Shown here piece by piece: positions 47,143-55,305 of a stretch of DNA of 64,000 bases. The stretch is taken from NCBI RefSeq assembly GCF_918378365.1, contig NZ_OU912926.1, forward strand, positions 2,356,001 to 2,420,000. The letters are read 5' to 3'. Made by a program: the position numbers and the translations under genes. This DNA is from Candidatus Nitrotoga arctica (lineage in GTDB: Bacteria; Pseudomonadota; Gammaproteobacteria; Burkholderiales; Gallionellaceae). The stretch's first letter is position 1. Each line of letters begins with the position of its first letter. The notes below the pieces were generated by a model. It was not told where the DNA came from. It worked only from the letters and a program-made list of their open reading frames with translations, and ran no database searches.

Positions 47143-48462
47143 GTGCGTGACTTGATCGTCACTGCCATAGTGTTTGGGCTTTTACCTATGGCTTTATCGC
47201 GTCCATATGTTGGCCTTTACCTTTATTCCTGGTTGAGCTACATGAATCCCCATCGGCTGGCTTGGGGTTTCGCGACCTCCATGCCCTTTGCCTATATCGT
47301 GGCAATTACAACATTGATTAGCATATTCTCTTCAAAAGAGCCGAAGCACATGCCATGGACGCGCGAGATGACGGTGCTGCTCATGTATGTTTTATGGATG
47401 TCGGTAACCACATATTTTGCATTTTTCTCCAATCTGGCCTGGGAGCAATTGCAAAAAGTCCTCAAAATTCAAATCATGATCTTTCTTACACCTCTGGTGA
47501 TAAATAATCGCCAACGGTTGCATGGGCTGGTTTGGGTAATAGCACTGTCACTTGGTTTTTATGGGGTGAAAGGCGGAATTTTCACGATACTGAAAGGGGG
47601 TGCACATCGTGTTCAGGGACCGCCAGGAACATTCATCGACGGTAACAATGAAATCGCTCTGGCTTTGCTAATGACTATTCCTCTGATGCGCTATTTACAG
47701 TTGAATGAGACACGCAAGTGGCTGCACCAAGGATTGGGGGCGGCAATGGTACTCACCGCCGTTTCGGCTATTGGCTCACAATCTCGAGGTGCCTTGGTGG
47801 GCGCGGCGGTAATGGGCTCAATCTTCTGGGTGAAAAGCCGGAATAAATTCTTCACCAGCATTATGCTTGTAGCCGCGATCGGTATGGTGGCCCTGGTCAT
47901 GCCGCAAGAGTGGTATGACCGCATGTCCACCATTAAAACTTATGAGCAGGATGCATCTGCTCGAGGCCGAATTAACGCTTGGTGGACAGCATGGAATGTG
48001 GCTAAAGCCCGTCTCACAGGCGGCGGATTTGAAATGTTCCAGTATCAAACATTCCAGGTGTACGCTCCAGATCCGATCGATGTCCATGATGTACATAGCG
48101 TATATTTTGAAGTGCTGGGTGAGCATGGGTTTATCGGACTTGGACTATGGTTATTACTTGCTCTCTTGACGTGGCAAACCGGCTCCTGGGTAATAAAACA
48201 GGCGAAACGCGATCCTGACAAAAAATGGGCAGCGGATTTAGCCGCGATGGGACAAGTAAGCATGATTGGCTTTGCGACGGCGGGAGCCTTTCTTGGGCTA
48301 TCCAATTTCGATCTCTATTACCACCTACTGATGATTATTGTACTGACTAAAATAATCTTATTAAAAGAGCGAGCGCAGACGGCCAGTGCATCAATCTTAT
48401 TAAAAGAGGAAACGCAAACAATCAATGCAATTGCAGCTACGCGTCAACCCAAAAGTCTATAG
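47143..48462 (+). CDS. XrtA-system putative O-glycosylation ligase / O-antigen ligase-like protein (TIGR03097 type)
   Basis: 439 residues, about eleven membrane helices, Wzy/WaaL-like. The start RDLIVTAIVFGLLPMALSRPYVG is the usual beginning of the TIGR03097 family, which is linked to exosortase A. Conserved blocks: LYSWLSYMNPHRLAWGF, GPPGTFIDGNNEIALALLM, IGSQSRGALVG, RINAWWTAWNVA, HDVHSVYFEVLGEHGFIGLGLW. GTG start at 47143 with AGAGGT upstream. It is the last gene of the locus. It may polymerise or transfer the glycan onto sorted proteins; that role is inferred. Confidence 0.91.
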   Translation: MRDLIVTAIVFGLLPMALSRPYVGLYLYSWLSYMNPHRLAWGFATSMPFAYIVAITTLISIFSSKEPKHMPWTREMTVLLMYVLWMSVTTYFAFFSNLAWEQLQKVLKIQIMIFLTPLVINNRQRLHGLVWVIALSLGFYGVKGGIFTILKGGAHRVQGPPGTFIDGNNEIALALLMTIPLMRYLQLNETRKWLHQGLGAAMVLTAVSAIGSQSRGALVGAAVMGSIFWVKSRNKFFTSIMLVAAIGMVALVMPQEWYDRMSTIKTYEQDASARGRINAWWTAWNVAKARLTGGGFEMFQYQTFQVYAPDPIDVHDVHSVYFEVLGEHGFIGLGLWLLLALLTWQTGSWVIKQAKRDPDKKWAADLAAMGQVSMIGFATAGAFLGLSNFDLYYHLLMIIVLTKIILLKERAQTASASILLKEETQTINAIAATRQPKSL

Positions 48463-48503
48463 TTAGCCTATTAATAAGCTCAGGCTTAAAATCTTTAGAA
48501 TGT

Positions 48504-48522
48504 CGCGAAATTATATTTCGCG
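48504..48522. repeat. Perfect 19-bp palindrome CGCGAAAT-TAT-ATTTCGCG
   Basis: An 8-bp inverted repeat with a three-base centre between the O-ligase-like gene and mogA. There is no T-run, so it is not a good terminator; an operator is possible. It lies 39 bases before the mogA start. Confidence 0.6.
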
Positions 48523-48561
48523 CGAAGAGTTGTTCAACATTTCCCAACCTGACGAAACATT

Positions 48562-49110
48562 ATGACAAATACACTTAAAATTGGCCTTATTTCAATTAGC
48601 GACCGAGCCAGCAATGGCGTTTATCAGGACGCTGGCTTACCAGCGCTGCAAGAGTGGTTTACACAGACGCTGACTAGCCCATGGCAATGTGTCACACGCT
48701 TGATACCGGATGAACAGACGATGATTGAGGCTACCCTGATTGAGTTAGCAGATCAGGAAAAGTGCCATCTGATCTTGACTACTGGAGGAACCGGTCCAGC
48801 GTTACGCGATGTTACGCCGGAGGCTACATTGGCCGTGGCACACAAGGTGTTACCTGGTTTTGGAGAACAAATGCGTGCAGTCAGCCTGCGTTATGTTCCT
48901 ACGGCAATTTTGTCACGCCAGCTTGGCGTGACACGCGGACAGTCCCTGATTCTGAATTTGCCTGGGCAACCGAAGGCAATAAAGGAAACACTGGATGGAA
49001 TTTTTGCCGCCGTGCCTTACTGCATAGATTTGATTGGTGGGCCCTACGTAGAAACAAATCCAGACGTATTAACGTCATTCCGTCCCAAGTCAGCGCAACG
49101 ACAAAAATAA
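48562..49110 (+). CDS. mogA: Molybdopterin adenylyltransferase MogA
   Basis: 182-residue cytoplasmic enzyme that adenylates molybdopterin before molybdate insertion. The MPT-binding motif TTGGTGPALRDVTPEAT is at about 73-89, with the loop ISISDRAS near the N-terminus and LNLPGQPKAIKETLDGIF at the end. The length is that of MogA, not MoaB, and the DVTPEAT block is the distinctive MogA sequence. The other cofactor genes lie on the opposite strand just downstream, with only two bases between the stop codons. Confidence 0.93.
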   Translation: MTNTLKIGLISISDRASNGVYQDAGLPALQEWFTQTLTSPWQCVTRLIPDEQTMIEATLIELADQEKCHLILTTGGTGPALRDVTPEATLAVAHKVLPGFGEQMRAVSLRYVPTAILSRQLGVTRGQSLILNLPGQPKAIKETLDGIFAAVPYCIDLIGGPYVETNPDVLTSFRPKSAQRQK

Positions 49111-49111
49111 A

Positions 49112-49591
49112 TTATGCAGCTTGCCAATGCCCCGAACGCCCACCCTGTTTTTCCAGTAAGCGTAACCGGTTAATTTCCATGCCACGATCAACCGCCTTGC
49201 ACATATCATAGATCGTTAACAGAGCGATACTCACTGCGGTCATGGCTTCTATTTCGACACCGGTGCGGCCAAACGTTTCTGCGGTCGCGATGCATTCCAC
49301 CGTACTACTCTCATGGTCGAGATGAAACTCCACCGCAACATGAGTCAGATACAGCGGGTGACATAATGGAATTAATTCGGCGGTACGCTTACTCGCCTGT
49401 ATCGCAGCAATGCGCGCTACACCCAGCACATCGCCCTTCTTGGCTGTGCCGGAAGCAATCAATTCCAGCGTGCTGGGACTCATTTTGATATTACCGGACG
49501 CTTTTGCGATACGCTGGGTCTCGCTCTTGCCAGCAACATCCACCATATGTGCCTGTCCGTCTTGATCGAAGTGGGTCATGCCATTTGTCAT
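49112..49591 (-). CDS. moaC: Cyclic pyranopterin monophosphate synthase MoaC
   Basis: 159-residue enzyme that turns 3',8-cyclo-GTP to cyclic pyranopterin monophosphate. Complete family blocks are seen: [39 protein letters not shown]-like segment [41 protein letters not shown] and the catalytic [12 protein letters not shown] with Lys and Asp. Start overlaps the 3' end of moaE by four bases. MoaA, its partner, is not in the window. Confidence 0.95.
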   Translation of the reverse strand: MTNGMTHFDQDGQAHMVDVAGKSETQRIAKASGNIKMSPSTLELIASGTAKKGDVLGVARIAAIQASKRTAELIPLCHPLYLTHVAVEFHLDHESSTVECIATAETFGRTGVEIEAMTAVSIALLTIYDMCKAVDRGMEINRLRLLEKQGGRSGHWQAA

Positions 49592-50061
49592 GCTGATTTC
49601 CTGACTGTATCGTTATGCCAATGTTCCATGCGTTTCACGTCTGTGTCACGTGTTTCGAGCCACTGTGAACCTTCCCTGGTTTGTTCTTTTTTCCAGAATG
49701 GAGCGGCAGTTTTCAAGTAGTCAATGATAAATTCACAGCCCGCAAATGCTTCACCACGATGCAATGCCGTAGTCGCCACCAGCACAATCTGATCGTTTGC
49801 AAACAACTGTCCAATGCGGTGGATCACACGAACATTTATTAAACTCCAGCGTTCAGTCGCCTCAGCAATGATTTTATTCAGCGCCTTTTCAGTCATACCA
49901 GGATAGTATTCAAGATAAATACTTTCTATCGTTTCATTATGACTAAAATCGCGCACTAAACCGACAAAACTAACCATGGCGCCCACTTTTGAGTTTCCGG
50001 AACGCAGAGCTGTCAATTCGGAGGCAAGGTCAAAATCGTCTTCCTGTATCAACACGCTCAT
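49588..50061 (-). CDS. moaE: Molybdopterin synthase catalytic subunit MoaE
   Basis: About 157 residues, large subunit of molybdopterin synthase, which transfers sulfur from thiocarboxylated MoaD. Family blocks: [54 protein letters not shown] and TAAPFWKKE, which carries the catalytic lysine. I prefer ATG 50061, since GGAGGT lies six bases upstream within the moaD stop region. It forms a tight unit with moaD and moaC. Confidence 0.95.
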   Translation of the reverse strand: MSVLIQEDDFDLASELTALRSGNSKVGAMVSFVGLVRDFSHNETIESIYLEYYPGMTEKALNKIIAEATERWSLINVRVIHRIGQLFANDQIVLVATTALHRGEAFAGCEFIIDYLKTAAPFWKKEQTREGSQWLETRDTDVKRMEHWHNDTVRKSA

Positions 50062-50063
50062 TA

Positions 50064-50318
50064 TCAACCTCCAGAGATTGGCGAAAAAATGGCAATCTCG
50101 TCACTCTCATTAATGGCAGCAGGCAAACCAGCAAACTCTTGATTGATCGCGCAACGTACACGGCTGTCTGCCAGCTCCTGTGCCCATATATCTCCGCGTA
50201 AACGCAGCCATGCCAGAAGACCTGCTAGTGTCGACGCTTCTGCTGGCACATCCGCAGTTTCGCGTGACATCTTCAAATGTTCTCTCGGCCGGCCAAAATA
50301 CACTAATTCAATTTTCAT
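50064..50318 (-). CDS. moaD: Molybdopterin synthase sulfur carrier subunit MoaD (functional copy)
   Basis: 84-residue ubiquitin-like sulfur carrier. It ends in the essential Gly-Gly (FSPISGG), whose terminal carboxylate becomes a thiocarboxylate. The stop overlaps the Shine-Dalgarno region of moaE. A second moaD-like gene lies about 300 bases upstream and lacks this terminus. Upstream of the start are remains of mobB, so this copy comes from a duplicated mobB-moaD segment. Confidence 0.93.
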   Translation of the reverse strand: MKIELVYFGRPREHLKMSRETADVPAEASTLAGLLAWLRLRGDIWAQELADSRVRCAINQEFAGLPAAINESDEIAIFSPISGG

Positions 50319-50321
50319 GGT

Positions 50322-50395
50322 TGTTCCTGGAAAAATTATTCAAAATAAATACGGCTAGTTTCTTTTGGCATCTCTATATCAAGTAGGGATGTGAG
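50322..50395 (-). pseudogene. Fossil 3' end of mobB upstream of moaD
   Basis: Read on the minus strand, this stretch aligns with the last about 25 codons of the intact mobB at 50944: LDIEMPKETSRIYFE* against LDIDAPKEVAAFILDYF, with about three quarters of bases identical and the same distance to the following moaD start. It contains an in-frame stop. Beyond 50395 the similarity fades, and the gap to 50623 has no recognisable gene. Confidence 0.8.
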
Positions 50396-50623
50396 AATAT
50401 CTATTTCAGAAACCATCTATCAAAACTCTTATCCTATTGCTATGAATTACCGGCATGACGATATATTTGCTATTTCATTACACAATTCGCGTATTCCTGC
50501 TTCAATCATTGCGATCAAATTATTAGTAAGTTACATACCGGGCCAATTAAACAAAAAGTATCTTTACCAATTTTCCGTCAGGACAACTATTCTGTGCAGT
50601 CATTAGTAAATTTTACCTATAAA

Positions 50624-50947
50624 TCAAAAACATGGATTCTGTTTAAAGCGTGGCTCATTTAGCCTTAAGCGGGGATCATCAATCCAAAATTCTGAACAGC
50701 CATGGTAATGGGCCGTGATGGCAATCTCGTCATTTTCGTTCAATGGTCGTGCCAGACCCGCAAACTCCTGATTAACCGCGCAGCGCACACGATCTTCATT
50801 CATTTCTTGTGCCCATATTTCTCCACGCAAACTTAACCATGCAAGCAGGCCGGTAAGTGTCAACGATTCTTCTGGAACATCTACCGTTTCCTGCGATATA
50901 TTCAAATTTTCTCTCGGCTTGCCAAAATACACTATCTCAATTTTCAT
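50624..50947 (-). CDS. MoaD paralogue without the C-terminal Gly-Gly (degenerate copy)
   Basis: 107 residues. Up to NENDEIAI (about residue 77) it is around 70 percent identical to the functional MoaD (MKIEIVYFGKPREN against MKIELVYFGRPREH, RVRCAVNQEFAGL against RVRCAINQEFAGL). Then, in place of FSPISGG, it reads THAHYHG-like sequence and a 30-residue unrelated tail ending NPCF. Without Gly-Gly it cannot act as sulfur carrier, so it is probably a pseudogene still open in frame. The start overlaps the mobB stop by four bases. Confidence 0.8.
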   Translation of the reverse strand: MKIEIVYFGKPRENLNISQETVDVPEESLTLTGLLAWLSLRGEIWAQEMNEDRVRCAVNQEFAGLARPLNENDEIAITAHYHGCSEFWIDDPRLRLNEPRFKQNPCF

Positions 50948-51450
50948 AACTTTCCTTGAAAATAATCCAGAATAAACGCGGCTACTTCCTTTGGCGCGTC
51001 AATATCAAGCACAGGTAGCGGGAATTTGTCTTTGCTATTTGTCACCACTGCAATAATACCCGGTTCAGATGGATATAGACTCTCAGACCCGGTTTCTTTG
51101 CGATGCACCTCCAGTTTTGGTATGGCCGCATGCTTGTAACCTTCCGCCAATATGAGGTCATAACCTGAAAACCGTGAACAGAGATATTCCAGACTAGGTT
51201 CCGGTTCATCGTTCAGCTCATGCATTAACGCCCATCTTTGCGATGAAACAATCAATACTTCGCCTGCGCCTGCCTTGCGATGCCGGTAGGTATCTTTACC
51301 CGGTTTATCGATGTCAAAATCATGGTGAGCATGCTTGATAACAGCAATGCGCAAGCCTTGTGCAGTCAGAAAAGGGATTACTTTCTCCAGCAACGTCGTT
51401 TTGCCGCTACCGGAATAACCCGCGAAGCCCATTATTTTTTTATCAAACAT
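50944..51450 (-). CDS. mobB: Molybdopterin-guanine dinucleotide biosynthesis protein MobB
   Basis: 168-residue GTP-binding adaptor for the synthesis of the molybdopterin guanine dinucleotide cofactor, working with MobA. Walker A is GYSGSGKTTLLEKV at about 12-25; then VIKHAHHDFDIDKPGKDTYRHR, EVLIVSSQRWALMHEL and LILAEGYKHAAIPKLEVHR. Full length. The start lies about 290 bases upstream of nth, which is on the other strand. MobA is not in the window. Confidence 0.93.
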   Translation of the reverse strand: MFDKKIMGFAGYSGSGKTTLLEKVIPFLTAQGLRIAVIKHAHHDFDIDKPGKDTYRHRKAGAGEVLIVSSQRWALMHELNDEPEPSLEYLCSRFSGYDLILAEGYKHAAIPKLEVHRKETGSESLYPSEPGIIAVVTNSKDKFPLPVLDIDAPKEVAAFILDYFQGKL

Positions 51451-51736
51451 AAAGTTTTTTAATTATTGCGAGTGACCAAATTGTAGTATCAGCGTAGCGT
51501 ACAGTGAACCCATCCGTCAAGACAGAAGTCAATCTGGCTTCAGCTGTTCTGTATACCCCAGCACAACTGTACTACGCTGCCTCATTCTTGCTAACCAACT
51601 TGCCTATCCTTACCTACAAGTTGTCCTGTAACATATTAATATGTAGTTTCAAAAGGTGTAGAAACCTTATGCAAACTTACCCCCCCATTATGAGCTACTA
51701 CTGCGCAGCCCAATTTTGCTTGCGTGAGACAACTTC

Positions 51737-52369
51737 GTGAATCCAACAAAACGCCAAGAAATTTTTCTACGCCTGCAAGCGGCCAACCCTCACCCTACCA
51801 CTGAATTGGAATACCACTCAGCGTTCGAGCTCCTTGTGGCGGTGATCCTATCGGCACAAGCTACCGATGTCAGCGTAAATACTGCCACCCGGCAATTATT
51901 CCCGATAGCGAACACGCCTCGGAGCATGCTCGATCTGAGCGAAGAAAAATTGCGCGGCTATGTACAACGCATCGGCCTTTACAAAACCAAGGCAAAGCAC
52001 ATCATTCAAACCTGTCGACTATTATTGGAAAATAATGATGGCAAAGTGCCGCAAACACGCGAGGCGCTGGAAGCTCTTCCGGGTGTAGGACGCAAGACCG
52101 CAAGCGTAGTGCTCAACACTGCTTTCGGCCAACCCACCATCGCAGTAGATACACACATTTTCCGCGTATCCAACCGCACCGGCCTTGCCCCCGGCAAAAC
52201 GACGCTGGAAGTAGAACAAAAACTGCTCAAGTTCGTACCGGACAAATTCAAACATGATGCACACCATTGGCTGATCCTGCATGGACGCTATATATGTCAA
52301 GCACGCAAGCCAAAATGTGGCATTTGTAGCATCGTTGATCTGTGCGAATACCGCCACAAGGAAATATAA
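51737..52369 (+). CDS. nth: Endonuclease III
   Basis: 210-residue base-excision glycosylase/AP lyase that removes oxidised pyrimidines. The helix-hairpin-helix motif LPGVGRKTASVVLNTAF has the catalytic Lys, the VDTHIFRVSNR block carries the catalytic Asp, and the 4Fe-4S cluster cysteines are at the C-terminus (CQARKPKCGICSIVDLC). GTG start. The stop shares one base with the next start (TAATG), so nth is coupled to the DUF1841 gene. Confidence 0.96.
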   Translation: MNPTKRQEIFLRLQAANPHPTTELEYHSAFELLVAVILSAQATDVSVNTATRQLFPIANTPRSMLDLSEEKLRGYVQRIGLYKTKAKHIIQTCRLLLENNDGKVPQTREALEALPGVGRKTASVVLNTAFGQPTIAVDTHIFRVSNRTGLAPGKTTLEVEQKLLKFVPDKFKHDAHHWLILHGRYICQARKPKCGICSIVDLCEYRHKEI

Positions 52370-52791
52370 TGTTCAACCCCAGCAGAGATGAAGCACGAAT
52401 GTTTCTCATCGATACCTGGCGCAAGCGTCGCGCAGGAGCGCTACTCTCTCCACTGGAAGACCTCACTGCACAGCTCATCGAAAAGCATCCTGAATATTAC
52501 TCTATACTGGAAAATCCGGAACGCTATCAAGATAAAGACTACACACCAGAACACGGCACAACTAACCCCTTCCTGCACCTGATGATGCACCTCACTATTG
52601 AGGAACAGATTTCCATCGACCAACCGCATGGCATCCGCATGCACTTTCAGCGTCTTGTTGCCCATCATGAATCAGAACACAGCGCTCAACATCGCATGAT
52701 GGAATGCCTGGGTGAAATGATCTGGCAAGCACAACGTAACGGCACGGCACCCGATGGAAACGTATACCTGAATTGTCTGGAGAAACAATAG
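52369..52791 (+). CDS. DUF1841 family protein
   Basis: 140-residue conserved betaproteobacterial protein, function unknown. Blocks: MFNPSRDEARMFLIDTW, PLEDLTAQLIEKHPEYY, NPFLHLMMHLTIEEQISIDQP and MMECLGEMIWQAQRNG. Helical and His-rich in the middle. It starts at the TAATG overlap with nth, which decides the start, and ends overlapping the next gene's GTG (TAGTG). Confidence 0.92.
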   Translation: MFNPSRDEARMFLIDTWRKRRAGALLSPLEDLTAQLIEKHPEYYSILENPERYQDKDYTPEHGTTNPFLHLMMHLTIEEQISIDQPHGIRMHFQRLVAHHESEHSAQHRMMECLGEMIWQAQRNGTAPDGNVYLNCLEKQ

Positions 52792-53351
52792 TGGCTAATC
52801 GTTTAAGCAAAATTGTCACCCGCACCGGGGATAAAGGAAGCACCGGACTAGCCGACGGCACGCGCGTGGAAAAATATTGCGCACGCATTCACGCTATCGG
52901 CAGCGTAGATGAACTCAACAGCCACCTCGGCGTACTTCTCGCTGAAACCGTACCGGATGACGTGCGCGAATTACTGTTACATGTACAGCATGACCTGTTC
53001 GATCTCGGTGGCGCGCTAGCATATCCTGCTGCGCAATTTGCCGAAGACAAGCTCCTGCACATGGATGACGCCATTGCTCACTACAACGCCGACCTGCCAC
53101 CACTTAAGGAATTCATCCTGCCGGGTGGATCCAGAGCAGCGGCGCAATGCCACGTAGCGCGTACCGTGGCACGCCGCGCTGAACGAGACTTCGCCGCACT
53201 AGCTCAGCTCGAAGCCGTGCCACAACATGGCCTGCCCTACCTAAACCGTCTTTCTGACTTATTGTTCATACTGTGTCGTGTACTCAATCGCACAATGGGG
53301 CAAGAAGAAACTTTATGGCAAAGAAAATCAGTAAAGCTGCAAGAGACATAA
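52791..53351 (+). CDS. Cob(I)yrinic acid a,c-diamide adenosyltransferase, PduO type
   Basis: 186-residue ATP:cob(I)alamin adenosyltransferase that makes adenosylcobalamin. The N-terminal ATP-binding motif TRTGDKGSTGLADG is followed by VEKYCARIHAIGSVDELNSHLG; then LPGGSRAAAQCHVARTVARRAER and YLNRLSDLLFILCRVLNR. These are the full set of PduO-family blocks. GTG start at 52791 overlaps the DUF1841 stop, so nth, DUF1841 and this gene form an operon. No cobalamin-dependent enzyme is nearby. Confidence 0.93.
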   Translation: MANRLSKIVTRTGDKGSTGLADGTRVEKYCARIHAIGSVDELNSHLGVLLAETVPDDVRELLLHVQHDLFDLGGALAYPAAQFAEDKLLHMDDAIAHYNADLPPLKEFILPGGSRAAAQCHVARTVARRAERDFAALAQLEAVPQHGLPYLNRLSDLLFILCRVLNRTMGQEETLWQRKSVKLQET

Positions 53352-53615
53352 CTGTCAATCGCATACTCCCGCACTTCGTCAAAGATTACCGTCGATCGAT
53401 CAAACAAACCTCATCAACCTGAAGTTTCCAGAATTACAATTCAATCTGCACGCTTCCAATACAGAGCCATTACAGCGACTTAATGAAGAATGGTTGGCAT
53501 TAAACGCCAAGGGATACTCGCCTCAGCCCTATCTCAGGTGGCGACAAAATACAGAGCAATTGTTTACGAAGATTTTGACGAGCGGCAACCAGCAGTTTGT
53601 GCAAGATATAGTCGT
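53352..53615 (+). other. Remnant-rich stretch, possibly including a phosphomannomutase 3' piece
   Basis: A plus-strand frame from about 53407 reads LKFPELQFNLHASNTEPLQRLN, resembling the SNTEP-LRLN end motif of phosphomannomutases, and then loses similarity before a stop near 53618. This is suggestive only. It lies between the adenosyltransferase and the IS256 remnant. Confidence 0.35.
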
Positions 53616-53766
53616 ATAAATTTATTGGCGCTACAAAACATCAGCAACAAATGGACGATGCCCATCAGGGACTGGAAAGCTGCGCTTGATCGCTTTACTA
53701 TCCAGTTCGAGGAACGGATGCCGCAACATTAACAAATTCCGTTTACACAAAATTCAGGACACCCTC
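53616..53766 (+). mobile_element. IS256-family remnant (transposase C-terminus and right end)
   Basis: Codons 53616-53732 encode LLALQNISNKWTMPIRDWKAALDRF, matching the C-terminal block of IS256/mutator transposases (NISKKWTMPIRDWKAALNQF), and stop. Just after, TTTACACAAAATTCAGGACACCCTC resembles the terminal repeat of such elements. The left 90 percent of the element is missing. Confidence 0.85.
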
Positions 53767-54317
53767 GGACTTCATTGGTAGGGAAGACAGCATGCAAACC
53801 CAACGTGAAGGCGATTAATCAGGCGATCCCGTTAGCAACGCTGAAATAAATTACAGGGAGTTGGTGGGAACATAAGTCAATAGGGACAAAAAAGTTAATC
53901 ACGCCATCAGAATGACGAATATTTTTACACTTTCTTTAGAAACATATTGTTTTATTTATTATACTCAAATATTTTAAACACTAAGGCATTGTAAATAAGA
54001 TACTTTTATTATGCATTATCATTTGGCATGGTTTATGCATGTAAACAAGGTAGCATCATTATTCTCATTTTCTTTTTCTAATGGTTCTTATGCGACTTCA
54101 TTTTTTTGTAAAACTTCTTGTATTCGATAGTTGTATTGATATATAAATAAACTCTGTTAATCTAGCAAAACGATAACGTTTCGGACAATAAAATTGTGTC
54201 GACAACACCACACATCCGGCACAATTACCGGCATAACTTCCATCAGAATTTACTGAGCACCGATACATTAAAACGCCGAATAATCTCGATCTTAACTAAC
54301 AACCCCAGGAGATCAAC
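53767..54317. other. AT-rich intergenic region before the beta-helix genes
   Basis: No supportable gene. From 53900 to 54180 the base composition is strikingly AT-rich compared with the flanks. It presumably holds the promoter for the beta-helix pair. A short palindrome AAACG-ATAA-CGTTT lies at 54168-54181. Confidence 0.4.
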
Positions 54318-55232
54318 ATGCTTAAAAAATCAACAGCCGTATATTTGTTTACCATTCTGTGTACCCTCATGGTTACTCCTGCACAGGCCCGCCAACGGTC
54401 CTTTGTCGCTTCTTACGGGAATGACGCCAATATATGCGACACCTTCTTCCCATGCCGCACGTTTGCCAAGGCGCTAACCGTGACCGATCCCAACGGCGAA
54501 GTCTTGGCGCTCGATTCTTCCGGCTATGGTCCCGTCACGCTCACCCAATCAGTATCGCTGGCGGCGGTCCCTGGTGCCTATGCCGGCATTGCCGTCTTTC
54601 CCGGGACATCCGGGGTGACGATTGGCGCAGGCGTGAGTGTAGTGCTGCGTGGTCTGACCATTAACGGCCTGGGCGGCGATAACGGGATTTTGCTGAGCGG
54701 CATCAGCGATCTTTCGATTGAAAACTGTGTCATTTCTAATTTGTCAGGTGCTGGGCAACACGGCGTTTTAGTCAATGCGGCGGCAACGGTGCGGATGGTC
54801 GACACACTTGTTCGCGACAATGACATTGGCATTCAGCTTCAGGGGGGGGCAACCACTGATATCTCGGGCTCGAAGTTTCTCGGAAATAACACTGGCATCC
54901 TCGTTACAAGCACAGCGAGCACAATTACGGCTGTTGCCATCAGTGATACCCTCGTGACGGGGGGAGTCAACGGCATTGAGGCATCTTCAGGCACATCCGG
55001 AACTTCCCAAATTAATGTAATTCGTGCGACAGTCACGGATAATACCGTAGGTGTAAAAACGTCTGCCTCGCCCGGATTCGCCAGGATAAACCTCAGCGAC
55101 AGCATGGTGACAGGAAACGGAACAGGGCTTTCTCAGGCCACTAGCGGAACGCTGAACTCACTGGGCAATAACACTGTAACGGATAACACACCTAATACTT
55201 CCGGCACAATTGGCTCTGTACCTCCCATGTAA
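54318..55232 (+). CDS. Secreted right-handed parallel beta-helix protein (paralogue 1)
   Basis: 304 residues. A signal peptide ends TPAQARQ at about 25. Then FVASYGNDANICDTFFPCRTFAKAL (two short Cys-containing blocks), a pectate-lyase-like repeat region with short strands and turns (LRGLTINGLGGDNGILLSG, LSIENCVISNLSG, VRDNDIGIQLQGG) and a low-complexity Thr/Ser/Asn-rich end. The solenoid is probably surface or extracellular. No catalytic residues can be named. The last residues (GSVPPM) carry no PEP-CTERM or anchor signal. The next gene is a close paralogue. Confidence 0.8.
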   Translation: MLKKSTAVYLFTILCTLMVTPAQARQRSFVASYGNDANICDTFFPCRTFAKALTVTDPNGEVLALDSSGYGPVTLTQSVSLAAVPGAYAGIAVFPGTSGVTIGAGVSVVLRGLTINGLGGDNGILLSGISDLSIENCVISNLSGAGQHGVLVNAAATVRMVDTLVRDNDIGIQLQGGATTDISGSKFLGNNTGILVTSTASTITAVAISDTLVTGGVNGIEASSGTSGTSQINVIRATVTDNTVGVKTSASPGFARINLSDSMVTGNGTGLSQATSGTLNSLGNNTVTDNTPNTSGTIGSVPPM

Positions 55233-55305
55233 TACCAGCAGAACCCGGGCGCATCCAAGGCGACCGGGTAAGCTCGAGCCGTAACATAAAACCAAGGAGT
55301 TCATA

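Noticed and set aside
54168-54181. AAACG-ATAA-CGTTT palindrome upstream of the beta-helix genes as a LacI-type operator
   Set aside because: The arms are only five bases and the spacing does not fit the usual operator; chance is likely in such AT-rich DNA.
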